DNA of 64,000 bases from the NCBI GenBank assembly GCA_030549335.1, contig CM060197.1, positions 49,007,654-49,071,653 of the forward strand, given 5' to 3'. The DNA is from Pontederia crassipes. Its lineage: Eukaryota; Streptophyta; Magnoliopsida; Commelinales; Pontederiaceae. Position numbers and translations under genes: made by a program. A model generated the notes under the pieces. It had not been told where the DNA came from. It did not search any database and worked only from the letters and a program-made list of their open reading frames with translations. This document shows, one piece after another, positions 1 to 12,600 of this stretch. Position 1 is the stretch's first letter. Each line of letters opens with the position of its first letter.

Positions 1-225
1 TCATAACATAATCTTTTACAAATTGACTTTGTCCACAAATTCATTAGATGACTTTCATTAATACTTATATGTCTTGGATCATTATGAATTTCTTGGCTGA
101 TAATTCTATTGCTCACTTCATATTACATGCATATACTTCTGATTAAGAATAACAAGTCTGTTATAAAAAACTTTTGAGGTCTCTTATGATCATTTTTCTA
201 ATAGGAGCAAGAACATGGACGAGAG

Positions 226-764
226 ATGTCGTTGTATGAAGTGTTTTTGCACATGCATACCACCAATCATGATGGAATTAATTTTGTTAATGAAAAGGCT
301 CGTGAAATCAATGTAAATTATTGTTTAGAAAAAATAGAGTATTTTACATTAGATTATTTTATGACTAATCATGATGTGAATTATTGTAGGAAAGGTATAA
401 ACAACTTATGTATGAAGTTGGTGACAACAATGTTAATCAAAGTGAATTATATCTTCAAGCCGTCAATGCTCGTTCACATAAGAAGGTGTATGGTATTGGA
501 TCACATAACAATCACATTAGTTTTGAAAGTCCTCCATCTTCTACCACTGATCACATCTCCTTTGCTAATTTGAGAAATTAGATTACTGACATTGTGAAAG
601 AAGTTGTAGTTCAAATCGTGACTAACATATTGAGGGAATTTGGTATCTATTCACCCGCCACTCAAACGCCTCCGACAAGATCATCTCACAATGAAAGTAA
701 TGATGTGCCAGAAGCTGCTATTGAGGAACGAGAAAATAATTTTGTTGAACGTTTCGATGTGTAG
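226..764 (+). pseudogene. En/Spm (Ptta-type) transposase-family protein, C-terminal part, broken
   Basis: The first frame (226-573) reads LYEVFLHMHTTNHDG and then FVNEKAREIN. This is the hallmark of the plant Ptta/En/Spm family (Transposase_24 type: E-L-F-x-x-T-H-x-K, then a DG and a D/NEKA motif). About 45 residues on, the expected continuation KKVYGIGSHNN (family consensus K-K-R-V-Y-G-L-G-S) is present in another + frame. It runs through ITDIVKEVVVQIV to a TAG at 762-764, so the coding sequence has at least one frameshift. The protein is the companion of the TNP2-type transposase in CACTA elements and is thought to bind the subterminal repeats, which lie just downstream here. The N-terminal part is outside the window. 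Confidence 0.7.
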
Positions 765-964
765 TCACTTGTAGTAGGTTTTTATTTTATATAATGGTTT
801 GAGCTATGTATTTGGACATGATACTTTGAATATTTATGATTTTGAAATGGATGTTATGAATGTTATTTCTATCTTTGCATGGCTTAAGTATTACTATTAT
901 TACTTTGAACACTGTTAAATTCAAATGTAATTGTAAACATTAAATTTTTGAACCAAAATGAATT

Positions 965-1374
965 TTTAATTTTTTCTCTAAAAATTTGCGACCAAAATGC
1001 AACCCAATGGAGGTCACAGTATTTTATCAAATATTTACTAAATTTAATATTTTACATACTAATCATCACATTATTAATATGTTGAAAAATAACATTATAA
1101 AATTGCGACCACTTCTTGCGACCATAGTTCGGTCCCAAACATTTTATAATTTACTTTTGATATTTAATAGAAGAAAAATATTGTGACCAAAACAAATCTT
1201 TTTTGCAACCAACTAGATGGTAGCAAATTGGCAACAACGCATATTGTGGTCGCAAAATTTTTGCGACGAGCTAAAATGCAACCATGATTTGTGGTTGCAA
1301 ATATTAATTTGGAATGAAAAAAGAATTGTTTGCAACCAAATTCTTGGTGGCAAATTGCCTATTTTTTTGTAGTG
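965..1374. repeat. CACTA subterminal repeat block and terminal inverted repeat
   Basis: Short copies of gcgacca/gcaacca and their reverse complements (tggtcgc, tggttgc) recur in both orientations across about 400 bp, at roughly 988, 1107, 1119, 1200, 1240 and 1290. The block ends with ggcaaattgcc and the CACTA terminus. Reiterated words of about 10 bp near each end are the transposase-binding sites of CACTA elements. I see the words directly; the binding role is taken from the family. Confidence 0.75.
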
Positions 1375-2640
1375 AATTTGATTTCTCTATCCAATTCAAA
1401 TTTTGAAGTCTTCATTTTCGTATCTTAACAAAGAGACAAACAACATTATTATGGTTTATTAATGAAATGATTATTTGTGCATTTCAGAATCATTTTCGAA
1501 ACTTGCAAATGGAATTGACGTCTCATTTAAAATAATACTCTTAGGGGCCATATGACAACTAGAACGGGAGTTTCAACAAATTCTCGAGATAGTTTGAGTT
1601 GACAGATTAGTTCAGGATGTATTTGGATGGAGTGAAATTTGATGATGATGAATAAATTAGTTGATATAATGGGTTAATTTTTGGTGAGTTTTGAAATAAA
1701 AATCAATAATATAAATATAAAATAAAATATTGTTAATAAATAAAAATAAAAGTAAAAATTAAAAAATTTGTTTAAACAAATTTGTTAAAAAATATATTCT
1801 TTAACTATAAAAATTGGCTTTTTAATAAATTATATGTAGTAAAATATTATTTTTTAATAAAAAACAAGTAATAAATAATATTATATTAATATGTTATAAT
1901 AAATAATTTATATTTGATAAATAAATTATTTTATTGTAAGAGAGAAAATAAAGAATGAAAAAAAGATTAAACGAAATTTAAAAATTGTCAACACGTCAAC
2001 AAAAAAAAAGGTGGTCAGATGCTAAATTTCGAACCGAATTTCACATCTATTTTCATCAAATGCCACATCATTTGGTGGGACGTTGGTTTCACTTGATTCC
2101 AATTACCAAACGGGGCTTATTGTCATCATAGAATAGGTGTCCTTAACTTTTACCATCCCTTCGAAATCTATATGTCATGATTCAGAATATCAAACCAGAT
2201 AACAGACTACTAAATGAATTAACAATATCATTTCCAATTTATTATTTTTCTTAAATTTTATTCACTTTTTTTAATAATTAACAATATCCAAACTAACTTT
2301 TCTCATAATTATACATATAAAATTGTTTATGTTATATGTTGACTCCATAAATTAAGCGATTATAGAACTTTGACAAGAATGTAAAAATATAATATTATTT
2401 TTGTTTTAATAACTCAAACAAACCATAACTCTCAGTAATTATTCATTATAGCAACAAAAAACAAATTAATAATTGGTCATCATGACTTAATGATAATTTT
2501 ATTTCTGTTTGAAAGTATATCAACTATGACAATTTGCAATAGAACATAACCAAATTTAGTGGTTGGATAATCGTACAAAACCTTAAACTTCCACAATCAA
2601 ATTGACTCATTCAACTTCTCAAAATTAAGAGGGAGTAGAG
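1375..2640. other. AT-rich intergenic DNA, possible MITE-like remnant
   Basis: I see no gene. Between about 1605 and 2120 the sequence starts with gtatttggatgg and ends with taccaaacggggc. This is the kind of TTTGG/CCAAA-ended, AT-rich filler often left by small non-autonomous DNA transposons. The inverted match is short and no target duplication is visible, so no family is assigned. Confidence 0.3.
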
Positions 2641-2849
2641 GAGCATTCCCACACGAAGTCTTAGCTCCAGTTGACAACCACAAATTTTTCTTTTGTAGTA
2701 ATTTCTGGTACACTATGGTGAAAGGTTTCTTCAATGCATCACTCAATTGTCACAAGAACTAGACCTTGAAATAGATTGTAAGATTATCATGAGAGATAAA
2801 AGGAAGTTAGACTCTATCTTTCTGCCTAAAAATAACTAAAGCCAAATTG

Positions 2850-3110
2850 AAGCATGGGACTTGTGGCAGCACAAGAGACTTTCGATCAAATGTTTCATTT
2901 CATCCGGAAAAAGCCATCCCTTTGTCTCTGTGTTAGGAGTGGATTCATTGGATTTATTCATAAGACCATTCACTATTTCTTGAATCTCAATCTCCCCCTA
3001 GATGAACCATATAGCCAAGAACAGATCTACTAATTCATGGTCAAAAATTGAGTTATTTGGGTCCCTAGAATGGGATTCCAACTCAGCACCTTTTGAGATT
3101 TTGAGAAGAG
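2850..3110 (-). other. unidentified reading frame, possible gene remnant
   Basis: On the minus strand one frame runs from about 3110 to 2850 with a single internal TAG. It reads for example ISKGAELESHSRDP, then EIQEIVNGLMNKSNES, then TKGWLFPDEMKHLIESL. Its composition looks more protein-like than the surrounding AT-rich DNA. I do not recognise the family. It may be a decayed exon or chance. It shares its strand with the frame at 3709-3903. Confidence 0.25.
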
Positions 3111-3310
3111 TAGCTCGAGGTGAAAAATGAGTTCTATCTTTAAACTCCTTAATTAACTTATCATTTATCTATTGTGCCATTGTTTTAGACTTTAGTTATG
3201 ACTTGTTTAGACTAAACAAATCAGTTTTTGTATCTCAGAGGACCTCAAGAAAAAGAGGGCATCCCATAAAAGAACATAGAGTAGTGTGTGATTTGTTAAA
3301 TATCTGACTA

Positions 3311-3466
3311 TATTTATGGTGGAAATGAAATCACGGAACGTGACATGATTCGATTCTGTCATGAAATAGGATTAACCGTTGATACAACGATACAAATTTG
3401 TGATGCTATCGAAAAAGTAGGATTAGAAGATCCACTTAAGCCAGAGAGTTGCTTAACAATTTGAGT
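3311..3466 (+). other. unidentified short reading frame, possible exon remnant
   Basis: A + strand frame reads YGGNEITERDMIRFCHEIGL, then VDTTIQICDAIEKVGLEDP, and closes at a TGA near 3466. It is rich in charged and hydrophobic residues in a helix-like pattern, unlike translated AT-rich filler. I do not recognise it. No clear splice sites or neighbouring exons on this strand could be tied to it. Confidence 0.25.
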
Positions 3467-3708
3467 ATGTGCATGAATAAATTAAAAGTTCTTGGTAATC
3501 AGTGGTTAACTTTCCATCATGTTCAATATTACTTGGAATATTTTCTAGGTATCATCTCAATAGGACTATCATCACTCTGAATGCTCCTAGGAAAAATAGA
3601 TGTCTTTTTAAATTCCTATTACAAAGCTCAAATACTTATCTGCAGGTTACTTCGATATTTTAATTTTTGTTTAATATTTTTGTGATCTAAAGGTTATTTA
3701 CAACATGA

Positions 3709-3903
3709 TCAAGGCATATTTGGCTTTGGAATCTTGTTCTTTACAAGTGATTTAGGGTAATCACCATTGATAGACACTGATGGTGGTGCATTTGAAGATA
3801 GCATTTGTTGAGCTCTTGACACTAAAATGGAAATGCTTCCCAAAGTGCTGGGTTTGTCAGTTGTAATGAAAATATCTGTAGTTGTTTTGGAAAGGGCATG
3901 CAA
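3709..3903 (-). other. unidentified reading frame, possible exon remnant
   Basis: This minus-strand frame of about 64 codons has no in-frame ATG at its start; it opens at a TTG. It includes SISILVSRAQQMLSSNAPPS and then NGDYPKSLVKNKIPKPN. The Ser/Pro-rich, non-repetitive composition is plausible for a piece of a host protein. I do not recognise the family and no further exons are evident. Confidence 0.25.
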
Positions 3904-4249
3904 AATATAGTATTAGAAAGATGCATCATGTAGCAAACATAATGACTACAATCTTGATTTTGTAACTTTGTCTTTCATAAATGTCAATAAAGCAAACAAT
4001 ATATATAATCATGGCATACACTATAATTTACAAATTCATGGTTGACAACATGATTGGAACCTTCAAATTGTGAAAAAAGGAATATAAGAAACTATAGACC
4101 CCAAGACAAGGTAGATCCAACAATCAGCTCTGTATCCATCTTTTTGTCTAACAATTTCATAATCATGCTCCCCCTATCACTGTGACCAACCTTTTATATA
4201 TTCCTCTTTTATGTTAAAGAAATAGTAGTTTTGAAATTTTTGGGTGAAA

Positions 4250-6881
4250 TAAAAAAAGTAAGTGATACTATAACTTTTGTGCCTTCACCACTTGTCCTTT
4301 GCTTTGCATGTGAGGCACACTTGAAAAGTAATTATGTAATCTTTGGTACCCAAATTTTTTTGGGTCTTAATTTGTTAGACAATATTCCTTTCGAAACCCA
4401 AATCATGTCATGTTGTGTTGATTTTCTCATTTTGCATTGATATGCATATTGCCCATAAAATTCACATGTAAAACATTTGATATGTGATTTTCTACCATGT
4501 AGATGATTGGATTTCCAATATAATTTTTCACGTCCAAAATGATTCTTAAGGTTATTTATTGTTACATGAGAAATAGTCTTATTTTGTGAGTTTTTTAAAA
4601 GGTTATTTTCCTTCTTTACCTTTTCTAAAGAACATGTTAGTTTTACAATTTCACATGCATGCATTATTTTCAAAGTATCAATTTCATTTTTTAGTTTTTC
4701 ATTTTCCAAAAAATATGCATTATTTTCCTCTTTTAATTTTTCAATTTCATGTATTAATGTTTCAATTTCCTCTTTAATTAAAAAATATCTTTTTATAAGA
4801 GAGGAGAGTTCTTTGTTCACATCTAAAGAAAGAATTTCTTCTGAAGAGTTTGATGAGTCATATTTTGAGTTTGAAGGATTAGAGATTATCTCATTGTCGT
4901 GCGCCATCAAGCATATGTATGCTTCATCACTAGAAGAGCTTGATGAACTACTTGTTTCACTTGACTCTTCATATTTCTTCTTTTTACCTTTCCGAGATTT
5001 TTCTTCTTTGTGTTGTTTGTATGATTTTCTAATTGGCTTGTCGTTCTTGTATTTCTTTTTAACCAACTTGAGATACTTATCTAATTTTTTTTAGTAGAGT
5101 GCAAGTTTCTTTTCATCCACTTCCTTATCACTTGAATTTTCTTCTATTGTATTTTCCTTCAATGCTAATATTTTCTTCTTGAGGGCTTTCTCTTTTTGAT
5201 CTTCTTGGATTGAGATCTCATAGGTTAAAAGTGAGCCAATAAGATCGTCAAAATCCAATTTGTTCAAATTTTTTTCTTCGATTACGATCCTCTTCGTATG
5301 TCATTTGGAGGAGAGAGACCTGAGAATCTTTTTCACTTTTTGAGGTTAGATCTTGGCTCGCCCAATGAGGCTAAGACATTCAAAATATCATTAAACCGAG
5401 CAACCATATCATTAATTGATTCATTTTCATGCATCTTGAAGGAATCATATTGATGATTCAAAATATTTAATTCATATTCGTTGACATTATCCGTTCCTTC
5501 ATAATTAGTAATGAGTTTCTTCCAAATTTCGGTTGCATTTTTGCAATTAGAAATCCGATTGAAATCCGTTGAATTCAAAGCACAATAAAATATATTTTTT
5601 GCTTTCCAATCAAGTTTTGAAAAAATCTTTTCTTTTTCTTTAGTATCAGTAGGTAACTTTTCATTGACGTAATAACCTTTTTCAATTATGTCCCACATGT
5701 CAATATCAATAGAACAAATATATGCTTGAATTCTAATTTTTCAATATGCAAAATTTAATGTATTTAAAAGGGGAGGATGACTAATTGATTGCCCTTCAGC
5801 AAAACTAATTCCACTTGATGCCATGGCTTTTGAAGATTGTTAAATCTTAAAACAAGATGATTGAATCTTAAAATGACTAGATCTAAAGACAATTAGATTT
5901 GAAAACAAGATGATTCAAAAAACCAAAACAAGAGCAACCCGCTCTGATACCAATTGTAGGATCCCAAAGAGCACCAAGAGGAAGGTGAATTAGTGTTCAA
6001 TCGAAAATGCCAATTTCACAAAAATACATTGCGAAAGCACAAAACTAATTCTTTAAAACTTTTAAAATAAAACAATTTAGATCATATCAAACTCAATGTG
6101 AGAGGGGGAGAGAGAGAATCAAACGCAAAGGTACGGTTGTTGTTGACGAGGTTCGGCCACACTTTGGCTTACGTCCCAGCTCCGACTTCTCGACTTCAAG
6201 ATTGTCGGAGATTCCAATAATCCCTTCCTTTGTTCCAAATGGGGTAAGGAAGAAAGCCCTTTACACCACCACCTTTTCTCCGCTTCGAGAGGTAAGGCAC
6301 ACTTCTCCTTCAATGAAGCTAATATATTTCTCTCGCTTAAGAGGTAAGATTTTGAACCTCTTTTACGTAGGAGCTCTCTCAATTTTTTGAACAAAAAGTG
6401 TTTCTCTCTTTTACAATTCTATGATCATAAGAAGAGAAGAGAGAAAGAAGAGAAAGCTATGAAATGAAAACTTCAAGAAATAATCTTTCTTTGATAACTT
6501 GAAGTTTTTCTTCAATGAGTGAATGTGTACATTTTCCTTTGGCTTTGGCACTCCTTTTATAGCCTTCAATGTGTAAAAATTCATCCAAAATTTGCTCCAC
6601 AAATTTCTCCTTCAAATTTGACCGTTACTATTCATTTGACTGTGAGGCCGGTCAACCGCACATCTGCACTATTTTGATCATAATTTTCTGCACAGATATC
6701 CAAATTAGATGATCTTAGAGTCTATGGAAAGCTAACAGAATTCTCTACAACTTTGATGTGTATCATACATCCAAATAAAGTTATATCCTTTTTTTAAACT
6801 TTTTTAGCATTTTAACTTTAATCTTTTGAGCTTTGTTTCATCAAAATATAATTTTATATGTCATTAAACTTTGACCCAACA
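4250..6881 (-). mobile_element. Ty1/copia retrotransposon remnant (5' LTR, gag, pol mostly lost)
   Basis: Fossil copia element read on the minus strand. The 5' LTR is 5955-6881 (about 927 bp), with ends TGTTGGG and CCTACA. Next is a primer site TGGTATCAGAGC (5941-5952), matching initiator tRNA-Met as in most plant copia elements. Gag follows (start codon near 5824, running down to about 4332). It has the UBN2-type core (DIIEKGYYV, ATEIWKKLI), a Glu/Lys coiled stretch, a degenerate zinc knuckle and the KKIWVPK tail. Only a trace of protease follows; the rest of pol and the 3' LTR are absent. It is broken in several places. Its LTR end lies directly against a gypsy integrase remnant, so it inserted there after the gypsy copy. 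Confidence 0.8.
5955..6881 (-). repeat. copia 5' LTR
   Basis: About 927 bp, bounded on the minus strand by TGTTGGG at 6881 and CCTACA at 5955. The tRNA-Met primer site lies immediately inside. The outer end abuts gypsy integrase sequence at 6882. The partner LTR is not in the window, so no age estimate from LTR divergence is possible. Confidence 0.75.
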
Positions 6882-7130
6882 AAATGTTCCTTGAGATTTG
6901 GTTTCTCAATTTGTATCACATTGGAGTCATCATGATGATACTTTCTTAATATGAAAACATAGAACACATTGTGAATTCTTGCATAAGATGGTGGCAATGC
7001 CAACTTACATGTCCCATCGCCAACTACCTCTAACACTTCAAATGGTCCAACGTATCTCGAACTCAATTTGCCTTTAGTAGGTGACACTTTCAAAAGTATC
7101 ATATTTCTTTCATTAAAAATTTGCTCCCTT
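6882..7130 (-). mobile_element. Ty3/gypsy integrase C-terminal remnant (copy A)
   Basis: The minus strand encodes the tail of a plant gypsy integrase: ILLKVSPTKG, VGPFEVLEVVGDGTCKLALP and then HNVFYVFILRKYHHDDS. This is the conserved stretch preceding the chromodomain-like C-terminus. Over about 230 bp it is nearly the same as the copy at 23455-23740. It is a fragment, cut on one side by the copia LTR at 6881 and on the other by an unrelated C/G-rich segment near 7130. Confidence 0.8.
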
Positions 7131-9480
7131 TAGTGGGGGGCGCTCGACCCCCTCTACGTCCTCCAACGAGCGTCGAAGGTTGAAGAGGGAGGTGAGCCCC
7201 ACCCCCCCCCCCCCCCCCCTTGCCAGCGCAGAGAAAGGAGGGGCCTCGCCCTCCTTTGCAACCAAAAACTTTGGAGGAACTTTGGTTCCATTTTCAAATG
7301 CAGCCAACATATCCAATCTAATATCCCTAGTGGCAGAACATGCCTCCGAGACCCTACTAGTGATCATGTACATTATTTTGACTAATAGTAAGACTCTAAC
7401 TAGTGAACAAGAAAAAAAAATTTATTCAAAAGGAAAATAACTTTTGATTAAGAAATAGAAGATATAATAATAAAAGAATGCAGAAGTTTTAACAAAATAA
7501 CATAATTGAGTATCAAATAAAGTAAACTTTAAAAAGTTTGCATAAGATAAATACAACTCAATAGAATAGAAAATGAAAAATAGGAAGATTTGACTTCATT
7601 GCGAAGGGCATCATGAGCTTGATCTTTTGCCTGCACCATCCATCTTCCTTTTTACTAAGAAAGATTGTTAGCTATGATATTGAATACATAAGAGAGATGA
7701 AACCTTCCACGAGAATTGATGCTCCTACAAATAATAATGCAAGTATATAATTGATAACATCATGAATATAATAATGAGGACATGATCATAATAGATAATA
7801 TCGTGATGACAGGAACATCATAAGTGCTAGGCACGAGATAAAAATAATGAATGATAATAACATAATAAGTGTAACAAAAAGAGTAACATCATCTTCATAA
7901 CATGAGAAATAGTCACTCATGAGATTTAGAGTCATCATCATAAAGGAAAAATAATATCATTAAGTATTGCCCATCATGATGAGTACTCATCAACCTTTTC
8001 ATTTTTATTATGTTACACTTATTATAGAATATCTTTCAACTCCCTTTAACATGGACTCGTACAGTATCTTTCGACTAGCTAGTGGAGAGTATCTTTCGAT
8101 TTTCATTTGGCCAAGTTTTGATAGTCATCAACAAATATAATAGCTCTGCATTTAATATTTTTTAATCTTTTATCTTGTTTACCCTATAGTTATCTTTGAA
8201 ATTCAAGGATCCAAGGTTATGGGTTAACATGATCAAGATTATTTAATCAAGCTAACATAATAATATGGGTAAGGTTCGGAAATATAGATATATCATAAAT
8301 TGAGTGTTATAATAATAGCTTAAATAAATCAGATAGATTGATTGTATAGCAATAAATAATAAAAAAAACATGCATGCGAACCGATGCAACAATAAGCTAC
8401 ATTATCGACTGTACTAAAACATCCGTAGGAACTATAGAAGTGATACAGTACCCCACATGGATACTATACCCGAATGCACCATATTTTGGTGCATGTTGCG
8501 CTTGTGACATACTAATGGTAGCACCCAAAAAATGCCATCTTGTGCTACAGCACCGAATGTAATGTAATGTAGCCCCATGAGTGCGAGATTTCATTTTCAC
8601 ACTTGAGACGACTTACAATGAAGACCGCTATATTTTTTCGGAAATCAAGAATCTTGCGATGGTAATCAATGGCAGGATGAACTAATAAATGAATCGAGTT
8701 TGAAGGTCGCGATTATCAATGTAAATACCACAAAAGTAAATCCATTCACAATATATTCATAATAAAATTTGTACCCTTCTTGGGTGCGACAGATTCAAGT
8801 CTTCTTTTTAGCTTCCACAACCATGATGTCCTCTACTACCTAACATCCTCTACCCTCACAATCTCGGGCTTCTTCTTCTCCTGCCAAAGTCATGCCACAC
8901 AAATAGGAGAAAAAAATAAGGTCGGCATTTAAGTTTTTATAGTCGAATATGGTGACTAGTTAGAGTTACACTAAGAGTATGTTTGACAATTAACTAATGA
9001 AAGAATATGATGGGTGGTGAAGTGAGAGATATGGTAGTAGAGTGTGGTGTATGGAAAAGTTTATTTTTGAATAGTAAGTTGTAAAAAATTATGAGTTGAA
9101 GAATGAAAGTTTTATTTATTAAAAAGTCATTTTTTGTTTATTACATATAAATTATTTATGATATCTAACAATTAAAAATATTTATTTTTTATCATTTAAT
9201 TTATTTTCTCTTCTATTTTTTTGCCTTTTTTATTTTTATTATATTCTTTAATTTTGTATCCATCTATTTAAAAAAGTAAAAAATGAGAGATAAAAATTTA
9301 CAAAAGAATAATTATATATAAAATTATTTTATGATTATAATATTTATATGATTGATAATTTGGTAATAAGAGAGAGATGTGACATATTATAATATTATAA
9401 AATATAAAATAATATTTTTAGTCATTTTATTTATTATAAAATCTAAACTTAACATTTTTTATTCCAAAATTTAACATATT
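6893..9480 (+). repeat. large dispersed duplication, copy A
   Basis: This interval repeats 23455-25560 in the same orientation, at roughly 95 percent identity by eye. It spans the gypsy integrase tail, the poly-C segment and about 1.7 kb of AT-rich DNA with no recognisable coding content. Copy A holds about 550 bp (7226-7775) missing from copy B, where the sequence jumps from ttgcca straight to tcatgaatataat. Similarity stops near 9480, about 200 bp before the NLR pseudogene. Confidence 0.8.
7130..7225. repeat. GC-rich segment with long poly-C run
   Basis: A roughly 70-bp GC-rich segment (gggggcgctcgaccc and following) is followed by an uninterrupted run of about 18 C residues at 7202-7219. 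The same arrangement occurs in copy B at 23724-23803, with a run of about 14 C, so the tract was present before the duplication and its length has drifted. Open frames through it are a by-product of composition. Confidence 0.6.
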
Positions 9481-9691
9481 TATAGATATGTTGTATGATA
9501 TAAAAAAGCATTTATATTTTATAAATCAAAATAAAAATATAAAAACATTTTTTAAATATATTTAAATTATGCAAAGTGGGAGTAAGTTCTCTAATATAAG
9601 GAGTTGTAATAAAAAAATAAACGCAACCTGGAGAAGATACTGTTGAATAAATAGAGACAATTAGTGAGAAGAAAGGAATGAGCTGCATTAA

Positions 9692-12600
9692 TTACCTTGT
9701 CACGAAACATTGAAGCTGGGATTTGATATTGTTGCCTTCCCACTTTAAAGTCTCCCACCATTCTGTTGTTGCGATAATGCGCAATGGTTTGTTGTTAGTT
9801 GTGTGTGACTCGAAATTAAATGGTAGTCTGGTCAAATCTCCACAGCCCTCCACTGTCAAATCTTCTAACAAGGGGCAAAAGATGGTTCCTTCGTAGATGT
9901 TACGCAACCGTGGCAAACATAATAAAGTGATCCTTCTGAGATAAGAAAATGTAATTGGTGGAGTACAATCATCTTCGGCTCGGTGGCTTTCTTGGTAATT
10001 TTCATCAGTGATAATTATATCGCTCAATTCATCACAGTGTCTTATATGTAGAGACATAAGGCGTGTCACATGTCGGATCCATGAAATGCCCCTCATTCGA
10101 CAGCTTTTAATCAAGATAGTCGTGAGTTGAGAAAATGGTTCTACAGTTGGTATTTTCCATATTATCTTCTCCAGTCTACTTAAATCTTGGAGCATAAGTT
10201 CACGTAATCGAAGAGGCTGTCCATCACTGTTCATTGTCAATTCCTGCAATGAACCAAATTTATCCAACCGCAGGATATCAATGTTTTTGCCCACCATGAA
10301 CGTGTCTTGAACTTGTGCATCACTTCGAGACCCGGTGACAGACAACTTGTAAATGGTTTCACGCTCAACGCATTCATCGATGGATGAGAACTCTCGCAAC
10401 ATCACATGAAGTCCGAGAGCTTTTATCCCCCCCTTCAACTTCTTTAGCTCTTCAACTTTTGTGTCGACGATGGATAAATCAAATTTAATACTTCCGTAAA
10501 GGTCCAAGATTTGTAAGCTTGGGAGACTAGAAATCGTCTCTTTTGGAATATCTTCGAGCCAGTCACATGAATCTAAAATTAAGTACTTTAATTTAGTCAA
10601 ATTCCTCAAGCCTAAGCTTAATGATCCAATGTCTGTATGTGAAGCTGAACAAGCATTGTTACCTCCTCCGGAAATATTTTGATACCAGTGCATGACAAAT
10701 CCAAATAGGTCAATGCTGGAAAATGTCGAAAGAAGGTCTCAGGAATTCTTTCTAAATCAGAATTTTTTTGGATCATCAAAGTAGATAAATTAGGACAGCT
10801 CTGTTTGGGTTCTGGAAGTGTCTTCATTTTATTGAGCATGAGTGATATTCGATTTGCCAATTCCCAATTATGGAATTTCCTCAGTGGCTCTTCGCTCTGA
10901 AGTCCTGCGCAGACAATGCATTTGTTATTATCCTTTTTACAGTAGTTGGCAATCCCATAGGGCCATGTCTCAAATAATATCATGCATTTTTACGTACTCT
11001 TCCCCGTAAACTGATTGTTCCAATAGACATGCTGCGGTAAGATGTCCTATTAGAGTGTCACCATAGTCGTCTATTCCACCAATATCACTAAATTCATAAG
11101 GATCAATCACGCCATGACCCAAAAGGCATTCAATCAATTCCTTTCTGGCGATATGATGATCTTCAGGAAACAAGGCGCAACACAAGAAGCAGTCCCGTGT
11201 TTCGTCATCAATCAAATTATCATAGCTGAACATTAAGGGGGTCATAATCTTCTCTGCATTTGCATCTGAAATGGCTGCAGCTAATTTTGACTTCTTTAGG
11301 GACTCCAGAGCATGCCTCCACTCTCCGCTGGCCTTTTTGGTGGACATGGCTCGACCGATGGTGATGAGCGCAAGGAGAAGACCTTTACACTCATCTGCAA
11401 TTTGTCTCGCGAGATTTTCTATTCCCGGGTCGCTCTTGATGTGCTCATTTCTGGCCTTCTCCTGGAAGAGGCACCATGCATCCTCTGGTGTCAGAACTTC
11501 CATCTTAACTTTCCTTTCAGCTTCCATTTCACCACATACATCCTCAGATCTTGTAGTGAACACCACGACGCATCCTTTTCCTACGTTTGGGATGCCAATC
11601 GCATTCAGATCCAAACGCTCCCAAGCGTCGTCCAGCAACAACACAAACCTTTTGTTTTTCAAGGAATTGAAAATCTTATTGGACCACGAGTTTCTGTCAT
11701 CATTTGTTAATGTAAGTTCGAGTTCTTTAGCGATGAGATCTTGCAACCTTCGAACCTTAGCGCCATCTATTGAAACAGTGACCAATATTACATGGTGAAA
11801 ATGCACTCTCGTTTCATCACGACCACCTCCAGCAGCACCACCACCAGAACTGGAGTTGACATTGTTAAGGGAGAGAATGATGTTGTTGATACTTTTCAAG
11901 AGAGTCGTCTTGCCGACTCCCCCCATCCCATATATCCCGACAACTCCGACCCCATCGTATAGGTAACTGAGAACATTGCTGAGGTTGGACTCGGTCGCTA
12001 TCAAGTTTGGCGTATCAGGCATTTCTTGGCCGGCGGGCGAAGGCACTTTCTGAGTGAGGCTGCCGTTCTTCTTCGCCTCGTCTAGCTTTTGGTACAAATC
12101 CTTCACCTCCGCCAGCTTCCCGGTTGCGTTCCTTTTAAACACTGTGATGATGGCACCTGAGCAATTGCCTAGTGTTTGATGCTGAGTTGTTATGTCAATC
12201 ACCTCGTTCGCTATGGCAGGAACTCTGTCCAACCACCCTCCTACTAGTTGGGTGCGCCGTTGAGTTCGATCCCATTTCTCAACTTCTTCTACTTCAATTC
12301 TGATATCATTGGATAGCATGTCCAGTTCTGCCATCTTTGCCACCAGATCCTTCACGTTTTCTTCAATGCTAACCATGTAGGTGACACGTTGCTCCAGAAG
12401 CACCGCCTGAGTGAGGCTGCCGCTATTCTTTGCCTCATCCAACTTTTGGTACAAATCCAGCACCTCCGCTAGCTTCCTGGTTGCGTTCCTTTTATAGATG
12501 GTGATGGTGTGACCTGAGCAACTGCCTAGTTGTTGATACCGAGTTGTTATGTCACTCACCTCGTTCGCCAAGATAGGAACTCTCTCCAACCACCCTCCCA

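Larger units (their letters stand above)
1..1374 (+). mobile_element. CACTA (En/Spm) DNA transposon, 3' part
   Basis: The right end is unambiguous. The + strand ends in tttttttgtagtg, the reverse complement of the CACTACAAAAAAA terminus shared by plant CACTA elements. The last base of the element is 1374. The next bases (aat, 1375-1377) would be the 3-bp target duplication, but the left end lies before the window, so this cannot be confirmed. Inside are the tail of a transposase-associated reading frame (about 226-764) and a subterminal repeat block (about 965-1374). The element is read on the + strand and its internal frame is broken, so this copy is probably non-autonomous. Confidence 0.85.

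Noticed and set aside
7113-7440. Open frames across the poly-C tract
   Set aside because: Poly-Gly/poly-Pro products of the C run; the tract length differs between the two copies.
8374-8600. Paired open frames on both strands, also present at 24475-24747
   Set aside because: They are duplicated with the surrounding non-coding block, have no recognisable motif, and conservation is no better in the frame than around it.
11271-11798. Plus-strand frames of 132-175 codons
   Set aside because: Antisense shadows of the NB-ARC domain of the NLR pseudogene.
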